NCBI GenBank assembly: GCA_964503315.1
Contig: CAZCZL010000004.1
Coordinates: 1 to 64,000 of the forward strand
Source of the DNA: FEB-12 sp964503315
GTDB lineage: Bacteria; Zixibacteria; MSB-5A5; GN15; FEB-12
Direction of reading: 5' to 3'
DNA length: 64,000 nt
Each line of letters opens with the position of its first letter. Positions within the stretch are counted from its first letter, which is position 1. Under the pieces are notes generated by a model that made no database searches, was not told where the DNA came from, and was given only the letters and a program-made list of their open reading frames with translations. The translations under genes were made by a program, and so were the position numbers. Positions 49,149-57,720 of the stretch are shown here, one piece after another.

Positions 49149-50041
49149 ATCTTCTCCACCACCTCTTCGCCGAAAATGCCGGTCGGCCGGAAGACCAGCA
49201 CCAATATCAGGACCACAAACGCGATGACATCTTTGTATTCGGACGAGATATAGCCTGCGGAGAGGGCCTCAAGAATGCCAAGCAAGAACCCGCCGACCAT
49301 CGCTCCCTTGATATTGCCGATCCCGCCCAACACCGCCGCGGTGAATGCCTTGATGCCTGGCAGGAACCCCATATTGTATTTGATACTTCCGTAATAGAGA
49401 CCGTTCAGCACACCGGCCACGCCACCCAGCCCGCCACCGATCAAAAACGTCACTGCAATGATGGTGTTCGTGTTAATCCCCATCAACTGCGAAACGATAT
49501 GATTCTGCGAGACCGCCCGCATTGCTTTCCCCATCCTAGTGCGGGTGATGAAGAGGTGAAGCGCGACCATCAGGATGATCGCCAGTGTGAATATCAGTAT
49601 CTGCAGCGAATTGACATGGATGCCCGAAAACTCGTACTGCGTCACGCCAAAGGTCTCCGGATACGGTTTGGACTCCGCGCCGACTGTCAGCATGATCAGA
49701 TTCTGCAGGAAGATCGAGACACCGATCGCTGAGATAAGTGGCGCAAGACGCGGCGCGTGACGCAATGGACGGTACGCCATCTTCTCCACTACCACCGCCA
49801 GGATGCCGGTGAACAACATCGCGAATCCAAAGATGATAACGAAATAGACCGGAATGATCGGCGGCAAAACTCCGGGCAACAGCGCCAGCACCCAGAAGCC
49901 GATATAGGCGCCCACCATGAAGATCTCGGAGTGGGCGAAGTTGATCATCAACAACACGCCGTAGACCATCGTATACCCCAAAGCGAACAGGGCATAGATG
50001 GCCCCCAGGGTCAGGCCGTTGATGATCTGCTGTTCAAACAT
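49145..50041 (-). CDS. livH: Branched-chain amino-acid ABC permease LivH
   Basis: The 298-residue permease starts with GLTLGAIYALFALGYTMVYG and contains INFAHSEIFM, typical of LivH. About eight helices are visible. It lies 8 bp after the binding-protein gene and is translationally linked to livM. Confidence 0.93.
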   Translation of the reverse strand: MFEQQIINGLTLGAIYALFALGYTMVYGVLLMINFAHSEIFMVGAYIGFWVLALLPGVLPPIIPVYFVIIFGFAMLFTGILAVVVEKMAYRPLRHAPRLAPLISAIGVSIFLQNLIMLTVGAESKPYPETFGVTQYEFSGIHVNSLQILIFTLAIILMVALHLFITRTRMGKAMRAVSQNHIVSQLMGINTNTIIAVTFLIGGGLGGVAGVLNGLYYGSIKYNMGFLPGIKAFTAAVLGGIGNIKGAMVGGFLLGILEALSAGYISSEYKDVIAFVVLILVLVFRPTGIFGEEVVEKI

Positions 50042-50049
50042 CGAATCGG

Positions 50050-51183
50050 CTATTGCCCTTGCGGGAGGTGCTCATAGAAGATGAACTGGCCGTTCTGCAC
50101 GCGATTCATCGAGATCGCTTTATTGCGATTGTCCCCTCTCTCATCGAAAGAGACCTCGCCGAGTATCCCGTTGTGCACGATCGAGGCGATCGTTGCGTTC
50201 AGTTTCGTCTGATCCATCCCGCAGGCAACGTAGGCGTCAAGCAACAGCATGGTCGCCTCATACGTGAGCGGGTCATACGGTTCGACATCATCCCCCGGCC
50301 AGCGTTGGGCATAGCGCGTGAGAAAATCCTTGGCCAGCGGAAGTTTACTCGGTGGAAGACCGACCATCGAGGCAAAGTCCCCCTCGGCTGCCGACCCGGC
50401 GATACGGGCGTATTCGCTCGTGAATATCCCATCGCCGCCCATGAGCGGTATCGCCAGTCCGAGCTCTTTCATCTGCTTGGACATCAGGCCGGCCTCTGCA
50501 TACAGCCCGCCGTAGTAGAGGAGTTGCGGTTGCGTTGATTTTACGCGCGTGAGAAGCGCCTTAAAATCTTTCTCGCCGCGGTCGATGCCATCGAAGGACG
50601 TCACCGTTCCGCCAATCGCCAGGAACTGCTTCTGGAACTCCTCCGCTATTCCCTGTCCATACGCGGTCTTGTCATGAATGATCGCGACTGTGGTGAAGCC
50701 AAGAGTATCATGAACGTAGTTTGCGCCAAAACTCCCCTGCACATCATCGGTCCCGCAGACGCGGAAGACATTCTTCAAACCTTGTTGAGTAACTTTCGGA
50801 TTGGTAGAGGCGGGGGTGATCATTGGCAATTCGCGTTTGGCGTACACCTGCGAGGCGGGAATCGAGCAACCGGAATTGAGGTGGCCGATAATCCCGATGA
50901 TGCCGCGGTCGGAGATCACCTGGGTCGCCACGGTTACCGCTTCTTTCGGGTCGGAGCGATCATCCATCGGGAGTGCTTCGATCGTGATGTCGCCAAGCTT
51001 CTTGGCGGCGTTGGCATCTTCGACCGCCATGATAAAGGCTCGCTTCATCCCCTGTCCATGCGCAGCATCATCGCCGGTCAATGGACAGACCAACGCGACT
51101 TTGACCGTGTTTGAGCCGTCACCACCGCATCCTGCGACCAACAGCAGCGCGCACAAAATCAGACCGAGATTCAGAACCTTCAT
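50050..51183 (-). CDS. livK: ABC transporter substrate-binding lipoprotein, LivJ/LivK type
   Basis: The 377-residue product has a lipoprotein signal (lipobox VAGC, C19) and a type I periplasmic binding fold. VALVCPLTGDDAAHGQGMKRAF and the loop GHLNSGCSIPAS are typical of branched-chain amino-acid binding proteins. It delivers ligand to LivHMG. The ligand is not certain; this family also carries amides or other amino acids. Confidence 0.9.
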   Translation of the reverse strand: MKVLNLGLILCALLLVAGCGGDGSNTVKVALVCPLTGDDAAHGQGMKRAFIMAVEDANAAKKLGDITIEALPMDDRSDPKEAVTVATQVISDRGIIGIIGHLNSGCSIPASQVYAKRELPMITPASTNPKVTQQGLKNVFRVCGTDDVQGSFGANYVHDTLGFTTVAIIHDKTAYGQGIAEEFQKQFLAIGGTVTSFDGIDRGEKDFKALLTRVKSTQPQLLYYGGLYAEAGLMSKQMKELGLAIPLMGGDGIFTSEYARIAGSAAEGDFASMVGLPPSKLPLAKDFLTRYAQRWPGDDVEPYDPLTYEATMLLLDAYVACGMDQTKLNATIASIVHNGILGEVSFDERGDNRNKAISMNRVQNGQFIFYEHLPQGQ

Positions 51184-51566
51184 CGGATACTCCTTACCTG
51201 ACAGTAATCATCGTTGGGCGGTATGGCTTGCCGGCGTGACTCCACCAGAGCTCCTCCCGGGAGCCGATCGGCATGTTCAGGCGTCGCCTTCGACCAGCCA
51301 TCGCCTCGCTGAAGCCGGGGTAAACATGCCAGATAAGCGACTGTCTGTCAACGAGAAATTGGATTTCGGCCCTGCAACTGCCCTGTGGCGTGCGAATGAC
51401 CAACCGCCTTTGCGCTTGACTTTACGCCCCGTAACCGATTCACTTAGTGGACATGAGCGGTCTCCGATAGCCATATCCTCACGCCTGCCGGGGAACCAGT
51501 CTGCCGACCAACGAATTGTATGATTAGTCGACCCATTTGAACAACTGTTACCGGAGATTCCTGTCC
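51184..51566. other. Divergent intergenic region with liv leader
   Basis: On the minus strand a liv promoter-like pair lies at 51323-51351, followed by a GC-rich leader of about 130 nt. It includes the palindromic stretch GCTCC-CGGGA-GGAGC and a possible long-range pairing of ATGGCT with AGCCAT. I could not match it to a known riboswitch. No gene is convincing here. Confidence 0.4.
51323..51351 (-). promoter_or_regulatory. Sigma70-like promoter for the liv operon
   Basis: On the minus strand TTGACA (51351-51346) is followed after 17 nt by CATGTT (51328-51323). The -35 is perfect but the -10 is weak. It would drive livK-livH-livM-livG. Confidence 0.4.
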
Positions 51567-52664
51567 ATGCGCCGAATCCTGCTTTCCTTTGTCACCCTGC
51601 TAAGCCTGGTAAACTGCAGCTCCGATAAACCAACTGCCCCTCCACCCAAAGTTCTCGGTCCCGAAGGCTCCATCTATGTGCTGAATCAGACCGATGGAAC
51701 GATCTATGTGTTCGACGCTGAGACCGGCGCACGAACCGATTCGGTATCGGCGGCTGTCCCGGCGCCGCACCATATGGAGTTCTCTCCCGATCACACCTAC
51801 TTCTATGTGGTCAGTCGAAGCAATCCGGGGTGGATCGCCAAGTTCGCCCATGAGACCATGACGCTCATTGATACCGTCCAGACCCCCGGCGCGGTCTTTC
51901 CGACTGCCATCGCCGTCTCCCTTAATGGCGGCACCGGCTATGTCGCGGACTTTACTGCCAGCCCAAATACCGGGCACGTGGTCAAACTGGATTTGAACGC
52001 GATGAGCGTCATCTCCAATACGTTGCAGTCCGGTTCCGGAACCCACGATGTAAAGATATCCAATGACGGCGCGCGCATATTCGCCTGCAATCGCTTTACC
52101 GATGACCTGACTATCATTACCACGGTCAATGACGATGTCTACATTCGTCCCTTGAACGATAGTGATCCGTCGACACCAGGAAGTCCAAAGTATGGGCCGT
52201 ATGGTCTTGCCATCGATTCCAAAGATTCACTCGTCTATATCGCCTGTCTAGATTCACTGGCCGATCAAGTACGGGTATATGACATCGCGAAAGACTCAAT
52301 AGTTGATTCCATCATGATCCCCTTCGACAAATCGCAGGAGGGCGCCAGCAAATCAGCAGGCCCGACCCTCATGGATATGACCTCAGATGACAGTCAACTC
52401 TGGGTAACTACCCAGTGGGGGAATTCGGTGGTGGTGATCAATCCACAAACAAAAGCGGTATTGGCGAATATCTCATTCGCCACACCGCTCGCCTTTGGCG
52501 TGAATATCTCCGATGATGACTCACGCGCCTATGTTGCCTGTGCCAATGAACTTGATCAGCAAGGACGGGTCTACATCATCAATACGCAGAACTTCCAGAA
52601 GGTTGACTCGTTGCTGGTCGGCAGGAATCCCTACATGGCCCACTTCCACGGCCATCATCACTAG
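51567..52664 (+). CDS. YncE-like beta-propeller lipoprotein
   Basis: About 365 residues from the ATG at 51567, which has CGGAG upstream. The signal has a lipobox LVNC. The rest carries YVTN/YncE-like propeller repeats (IYVLNQTDGTIYVFDAETG, GYVADFTAS, VVINPQTKAVLANI). Such propellers are surface or periplasmic and bind nucleotides, proteins or sugars. The His-rich tail (HFHGHHH) may bind a metal. It ends 1 bp before a convergent gene. Confidence 0.85.
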   Translation: MRRILLSFVTLLSLVNCSSDKPTAPPPKVLGPEGSIYVLNQTDGTIYVFDAETGARTDSVSAAVPAPHHMEFSPDHTYFYVVSRSNPGWIAKFAHETMTLIDTVQTPGAVFPTAIAVSLNGGTGYVADFTASPNTGHVVKLDLNAMSVISNTLQSGSGTHDVKISNDGARIFACNRFTDDLTIITTVNDDVYIRPLNDSDPSTPGSPKYGPYGLAIDSKDSLVYIACLDSLADQVRVYDIAKDSIVDSIMIPFDKSQEGASKSAGPTLMDMTSDDSQLWVTTQWGNSVVVINPQTKAVLANISFATPLAFGVNISDDDSRAYVACANELDQQGRVYIINTQNFQKVDSLLVGRNPYMAHFHGHHH

Positions 52665-52665
52665 G

Positions 52666-54708
52666 TTATTTGCAGGCGGGGAGTTGCGATGTCTGGCCGG
52701 TGAGATACGCGATCAGATATATGAGGTCTCCCATATCGACCGTCCCCTGGCTGATCTCAAATAGGTCAGCCTCGCTGGGACACGGAAACTGAACTGGCGC
52801 GCCCGTGGTCATATGACTTATCAGTATCGCCAGATCGGTCAGATCGACAAGATCATTCGGGCTGTTGTCCAGATTGCCGCGCATCCCCACACAGCAGTCA
52901 CCGTCTGACCGATAGAAATTGAGTCCGCCATCCAACTCCCCGACAAACAGATCATTGTCGCCATCCCCATCAATATCCGCTTCGCAGATGACTGCCCGCA
53001 TACCATCGTCGGCGCCGGGAATCTCCGCGCTCTGCTTGATCATGCTGAGAGAGTCTGGAAACTGACCCGCCAGCGCCGTATTGCGGTAGAGTGTTACACC
53101 GAGCTTGTCGCTACCCAGGAGAAGATCAAGGCGACCATCGTTATCCCAGTCAAGAACCGAAGGGACGGTGAAAGCGCGCGATGTATCTCTCGTAATCAGC
53201 GAAGCGGTCTGAAGAGTTAATGTCGGCGACCCCGCTGTGCCGCTATTGCGGTAGAGCAGAACATTGGCGCGGTTATTGAAATCCCACTCCCCCACTATCA
53301 GATCAAGCAGACCATCCCCATTCATGTCCACCGGAACGGGTATGGCGAGTTGATCGACTTTGATGCCGCCCAGTTGCGTTTCTATCCGGACAAAGGAATG
53401 AGAAAACGGCGTCCCTTCATTCTGCCAGTACTCTATGCGTCCGGCATTGGTACCGACCAACAAATCAAGATCGCCGTCGCCATCCCAATCGACCAGCGAG
53501 GGAGCCGAGTAGAGCAGAGTTGAGATATTCGCGAATGAGTCGGTGACATGCTGAAACGATGGCGACTGAGCCGTGCCGATATTCTGATAATAGGTCAATC
53601 GTCCTGACACTCCGCCTACCAGCAGATCGAGATCGTCATCATTATCCAGATCGCCGAATGTCGGTACCGAACCAGATCCGACATCGATCGAACGGATCAC
53701 CGAGCTGTCGACCAGATCCCAGGCGGCTACAACAATACCCCCGATATTCTCATAGTAACGCAGACAATTGAGGTCGGCGGAGCCGGCGACTCCAAGGATC
53801 ATATCCATATCGCCATCAGTATCCAGATCCGCGAGTGCCGGATGATTGAATCCCTGAGTCGCCTGCGGCAGGTAATTCTCAGTCTGGTAGGTCAATGCGG
53901 AGAGAGCGCTATCGCCAAGGTTGGCGAAATAGTAGAGATTTGGATTGAAGAAATCACCGTAAAACAGGTCGAGGTCGAAGTCTGCGTCCATATCGACAAA
54001 GCGGAGCGCGGAGAAACCGTGATTGACCGAGGCTGACATCAGGCCGCGAGGAAATGCCAGGACAGAATCATAGGCATCGGTCTCGAACTGAAATTGCGGA
54101 ATCGACGGTGTGCCGACATTGCGGTACAATTCAAGCAGTCCGCTTGGCGCGCCAAAGAAAAAGTCGAGATCGCCGTCCGCATCAATGTCAGCGAGGGCCG
54201 GCGTATTGAACTGCCCGGTCAGCAGGCCAAAATAAGCAGTATCTTCCTTCTCAAAGGAGATCCTATCCCCGACCGTCGTATTTCGCCAGAATGCCACTTG
54301 AGCGGTGCGACTGTCACACAAGATATCCAGATCCTGATCGGCATCGATATCCGCAAGGATGTGCCAGGTGCCAATATCGATCCCGCCGAGTCGTTCGGTG
54401 ACCAATGTCCAAACCGGTTGTTGCGCAGTACCACTGTTGCGGAAGTACGACAGCTTGCCGGAAGGGTCGCCAAAAAACAGATCCGTCAGTCCATCCCGAT
54501 CAAAATCTGTCAAACTTGGTTTCGGGCTGTTCACTCCACCCCAGAACGGGAGTGATAAGGGTGCGCCAGTTCTTTCGACCGGAAATGGGGTCAGTTCCTT
54601 CTCGTACCCGGCCCAAGCTGGTGAGGTTAAGAGGAACAGGGCAAAAAGACCCGTCCGGATAAGGGCCTGACAGGCTAGTCTTCGTGAACGCGCTTTGTGG
54701 AGTGACAT
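52666..54708 (-). CDS. VCBS/FG-GAP repeat protein with dockerin-like C-terminus
   Basis: About 680 residues from the ATG at 54708. After a signal peptide ending SPAWA, many repeats of DxDxDGDLDxxxG type (FDRDGLTDLFFGD, IDADGDLDFFFGA, WDGDGDLDLLVG) form an integrin-alpha-like beta propeller that binds calcium. The last 75 residues form a dockerin-like module starting CCVGMRGN and ending in Cys, like that of the gene at 46392. The second loop is degenerate. It is probably attached to the cell surface; function unknown. Confidence 0.85.
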   Translation of the reverse strand: MSLHKARSRRLACQALIRTGLFALFLLTSPAWAGYEKELTPFPVERTGAPLSLPFWGGVNSPKPSLTDFDRDGLTDLFFGDPSGKLSYFRNSGTAQQPVWTLVTERLGGIDIGTWHILADIDADQDLDILCDSRTAQVAFWRNTTVGDRISFEKEDTAYFGLLTGQFNTPALADIDADGDLDFFFGAPSGLLELYRNVGTPSIPQFQFETDAYDSVLAFPRGLMSASVNHGFSALRFVDMDADFDLDLFYGDFFNPNLYYFANLGDSALSALTYQTENYLPQATQGFNHPALADLDTDGDMDMILGVAGSADLNCLRYYENIGGIVVAAWDLVDSSVIRSIDVGSGSVPTFGDLDNDDDLDLLVGGVSGRLTYYQNIGTAQSPSFQHVTDSFANISTLLYSAPSLVDWDGDGDLDLLVGTNAGRIEYWQNEGTPFSHSFVRIETQLGGIKVDQLAIPVPVDMNGDGLLDLIVGEWDFNNRANVLLYRNSGTAGSPTLTLQTASLITRDTSRAFTVPSVLDWDNDGRLDLLLGSDKLGVTLYRNTALAGQFPDSLSMIKQSAEIPGADDGMRAVICEADIDGDGDNDLFVGELDGGLNFYRSDGDCCVGMRGNLDNSPNDLVDLTDLAILISHMTTGAPVQFPCPSEADLFEISQGTVDMGDLIYLIAYLTGQTSQLPACK

Positions 54709-54809
54709 TGTCTTGAATATACTAACAGACCGGGTAAACGCAATGTTCAGGCCACTTGTCAGGATATCCGCTTGTATCATATATTACTTGCGCCACATGG
54801 CATGAAAGT

Positions 54810-54836
54810 CTAATTGTATATTAACAGAAACTGAAC
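54810..54836 (+). promoter_or_regulatory. Pho-box-like repeats before phoB
   Basis: CTAAT (54810), TTAAC (54821) and TGAAC (54832) are spaced exactly 11 bp apart, 73 bp before the phoB start. The period matches PhoB half-sites, so autoregulation is likely. Confidence 0.5.
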
Positions 54837-54908
54837 ATCCAACCGCTCGATTAGCACCGTTACAGATGCGATGGAATAACTGAACCACGGGATGACACAG
54901 AGGATACC

Positions 54909-55595
54909 ATGGCAAAAGAGAATGTGCTGATCATCGAGGACGAAGAGGATATTCAGGAGCTCATCACTTACAGCCTCGCGAAAGAAGGTTACCACACAAC
55001 CGCGGTGGGTACCGGCGAGGAAGGGCTCAAGACCGCTAAGTCCAAGCAGCCTAATTTGATAGTACTCGACCTGATGCTCCCCGGTATGGATGGTCTGGAG
55101 ATATGTCGTCTCCTGAAAAACGATCCCAAGACCCAGCACATCCCTATCGTCATGTTGACTGCCAAAGGAGAGGAGTCCGATGTCGTCGCCGGCCTCGAAC
55201 TGGGCGCCGATGATTACATGACGAAACCCTTCAGTCCCAAGGTCCTGGTTGCCCGCATCCGCACAATTCTTCGTCGCAAGGTCAAACAGGAAGTTGGCGA
55301 AGATGCGGTATTATCCATTCACGATATGACGATTCACCCCGGCCGACATGAGATAACGGTCAAAGGAAAACAGATCGATCTGACCCTGACCGAGTTCAAG
55401 ATACTCCACCTTCTCTCCCGCCGTCCCGGCTGGGTCTATACGCGATACCAGATAGTGAACGAGATTCGTGGTGACGAGGTCTTGGTGACTGACCGCGCCG
55501 TGGATGTCCAGATCGTGGGACTTCGCCGCAAACTGGGGAATCTTGGCAAACTGGTCGAGACCGTCCGGGGTGTTGGATACCGAATGAAGGAGTGA
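54909..55595 (+). CDS. phoB: Phosphate regulon response regulator PhoB
   Basis: The 228-residue regulator has a receiver domain with the phosphoacceptor D54 in VLDLMLPGMDG, T in MLTAKGEE, and K in MTKPFSP. The OmpR/PhoB winged helix contains LTLTEFKILHLL and RAVDVQIVGLRRKLG. The phoR kinase gene starts 1 bp after its stop, and Pho-box-like repeats precede it. Its targets here are probably the porin and pst genes. Confidence 0.94.
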   Translation: MAKENVLIIEDEEDIQELITYSLAKEGYHTTAVGTGEEGLKTAKSKQPNLIVLDLMLPGMDGLEICRLLKNDPKTQHIPIVMLTAKGEESDVVAGLELGADDYMTKPFSPKVLVARIRTILRRKVKQEVGEDAVLSIHDMTIHPGRHEITVKGKQIDLTLTEFKILHLLSRRPGWVYTRYQIVNEIRGDEVLVTDRAVDVQIVGLRRKLGNLGKLVETVRGVGYRMKE

Positions 55596-55596
55596 G

Positions 55597-57390
55597 ATGC
55601 CCCGCAAGCGAGTCCTCTGGCAACTCTACCCCGCATACCTGATAATCACGCTGGCCTCACTGCTGGCTGTTGCCTGGTTTGCTTCCCGTTCCATTCGTCA
55701 GTCCTATTATGACCAAACCGCTCTGGATCTTGAGATCCGTGCCACTTTCTTGTCTACACAATTACGACCGTATTTTGAGGCGGGTCTCGTATCTGCCGAG
55801 GACACGACTCGCCTGCAGTTGATGGTACGCGATATCGGCAAAGTCACACACACGCGTCTCTCGGTGATGGCGCAAAACGGGCGAGTTTTAGCCGATTCGC
55901 ACGAGTCTCCCACCGACTGGGAGACACAATTGACCAATCCTGAGTTTGAAGCGGCACGCTCGGGAAGGACCGGAATCGATTCCCGCTTCAGCAAACTTTC
56001 CCAAGAGCAGACAATGTACGCCGCTATCCCGCTGGCAGTGAACAGCGAGGTCAAAGCGGTGATACGAGCCTCGATGCCGATCGGGTTCATTGAGGATGCA
56101 CTCTGGGAGGTCCGCTTCAAGATCGGTGGCGGTGCACTATTGATCGCGCTGATTTCCGCGGCCATTTCGTTCTGGGCATCCCGTCGGGTCAGCCGTCCAC
56201 TCGAAGAACTGCGCGAAGGCGCGCAAAAAATCGCTTCCGGAGATTTGACTGCGCGAATCAAGGTCAGCGAATCAGCGGAGATTGAGGGCGTTGCCGACGC
56301 CATGAATGTCATGGCCGGTCAACTGGATGACCGCATTCGCACCATCACTCGGCAACGGAACGAACAGGATGTGATCCTGGCCAGCATGATCGAAGGTGTT
56401 ATCGCGGTGGATCTGGACGAACGATTACTCATTGTCAATCGTGCGGCCTCTGAACTGCTGCAGATAGACCCTGAATCAGCGCGTGGCCGCACTATCCAGG
56501 AAGTGATCCGGAATACCGACCTGCTGCGCCTGATCGACCGGACACTCTCTACGAAATCGGCAACTGAAGGGGAAGTAGCGATCTCAGGGACAACCGAACA
56601 GACCCTTCAGGCCCACGGCACGCTCTTGAGCGATCAGGCAGGACGTCCTTTTGGCGCGCTGATCGTCTTTTTCGATATCACGCGGCTTCGCAAACTGGAG
56701 AACTTGCGACGCGAGTTTGTCGCCAATGTCTCGCACGAGCTGAAGACCCCGATCACCTCGATCAAGGGGTTTGTCGAGACGTTGCAGGATGGCGCTATTG
56801 AGGATACCGATGACGCCAAACGATTCCTTGGAATTATCTCCCGACAGGTCGACAGATTGCACTCCATCATCGAGGATCTGCTCTCGCTCTCCCGCATCGA
56901 ACAGGAAGCGGAAAAGGCGGGCATCCCGCTGGAGACCGGCTCACTCTACCAGGTTCTACATGCCGCGATTCAGGCATGCTCGCACGCGGCCACAGCCAAG
57001 CAGATGCAGATACTGCTTTCCTGCGACCAATCTCTCCGTACACGCATCAACGCCCCGTTGTTGGAGCAGGCGCTGGTCAATCTGATTGAAAACGCCATCA
57101 AGTACAGTGAGTCTGCCAAGCCAATTGAAGTCAGCGCACAACTCACCAATGGCGAGGTGGTAATCTCTGTCCGTGACTATGGCAAGGGGATCGGGCAGGA
57201 ACATCTCCCCCGACTCTGGGAGCGATTTTATCGCGTGGATACGGCGCGTTCCCGTTCGATGGGCGGCACTGGGTTGGGACTGGCCATCGTCAAACATATT
57301 GTCCTGGCGCATGGCGGTCGCGTCTCGGTCGAGAGCACCCTGGGAGCTGGTTCAACATTCAGTATCCACTTGCCTCCCCTCAGCTTCTGA
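55597..57390 (+). CDS. phoR: Phosphate regulon sensor kinase PhoR
   Basis: The 597-residue kinase has two helices (about 8-30 and 175-195) around a periplasmic sensor region, then a HAMP domain (about 195-250) and a PAS domain (about 260-365). The HisKA phosphoacceptor is H380 in NVSHELKTP. The ATPase domain has LIENAIKYS, RDYGKGIG and GGTGLGLAIVK. The large periplasmic part (about 140 residues) is longer than in E. coli PhoR and more like the Gram-positive type. Confidence 0.93.
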   Translation: MPRKRVLWQLYPAYLIITLASLLAVAWFASRSIRQSYYDQTALDLEIRATFLSTQLRPYFEAGLVSAEDTTRLQLMVRDIGKVTHTRLSVMAQNGRVLADSHESPTDWETQLTNPEFEAARSGRTGIDSRFSKLSQEQTMYAAIPLAVNSEVKAVIRASMPIGFIEDALWEVRFKIGGGALLIALISAAISFWASRRVSRPLEELREGAQKIASGDLTARIKVSESAEIEGVADAMNVMAGQLDDRIRTITRQRNEQDVILASMIEGVIAVDLDERLLIVNRAASELLQIDPESARGRTIQEVIRNTDLLRLIDRTLSTKSATEGEVAISGTTEQTLQAHGTLLSDQAGRPFGALIVFFDITRLRKLENLRREFVANVSHELKTPITSIKGFVETLQDGAIEDTDDAKRFLGIISRQVDRLHSIIEDLLSLSRIEQEAEKAGIPLETGSLYQVLHAAIQACSHAATAKQMQILLSCDQSLRTRINAPLLEQALVNLIENAIKYSESAKPIEVSAQLTNGEVVISVRDYGKGIGQEHLPRLWERFYRVDTARSRSMGGTGLGLAIVKHIVLAHGGRVSVESTLGAGSTFSIHLPPLSF

Positions 57391-57720
57391 TCGTCTGGTC
57401 GATCAAAGACTAATCCTGTCAGCTTAAACCGATTTCTGACTTTACGCTAACAATTAACGTTAGGCTAACCAATCACTAACATCTGACCCGTTCAATTCCT
57501 CCGTCGGACAGACCGAGTCACTCGGTTGGTTCGACGTGGGAAGAGAAGTTGAGGTTTGCGTCAGGTCGCCTGCTTGCTTGGGGCATGCAGTCAACCACCA
57601 TTATCAGATCGAATCAGCCTCTTCACTCCCACCGGACAAGCGACTCGCAACAACGACTTGGGGAACTTAGGACCTTCAACCGTCGTCCGCGACGCGGACG
57701 CAGGAGGACAGAGAGCGATT
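57391..57720. other. Regulatory intergenic region before the porin gene
   Basis: About 330 bases between phoR and the porin. It contains the Pho-box-like repeats at 57436-57480. A GCGTCAGGTC copy (57558-57567) followed by GCCTGCTT resembles one arm of inverted repeat I near 41100. No gene is likely in the rest. Confidence 0.5.
57436..57480 (+). promoter_or_regulatory. Pho-box-like repeats before the porin
   Basis: Two pairs with 11-bp spacing: CTGAC (57436) with CTAAC (57447), and CTAAC (57465) with CTAAC (57476). They lie about 240 bp before the porin start and match the half-sites before phoB and the second pstS. Confidence 0.6.
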
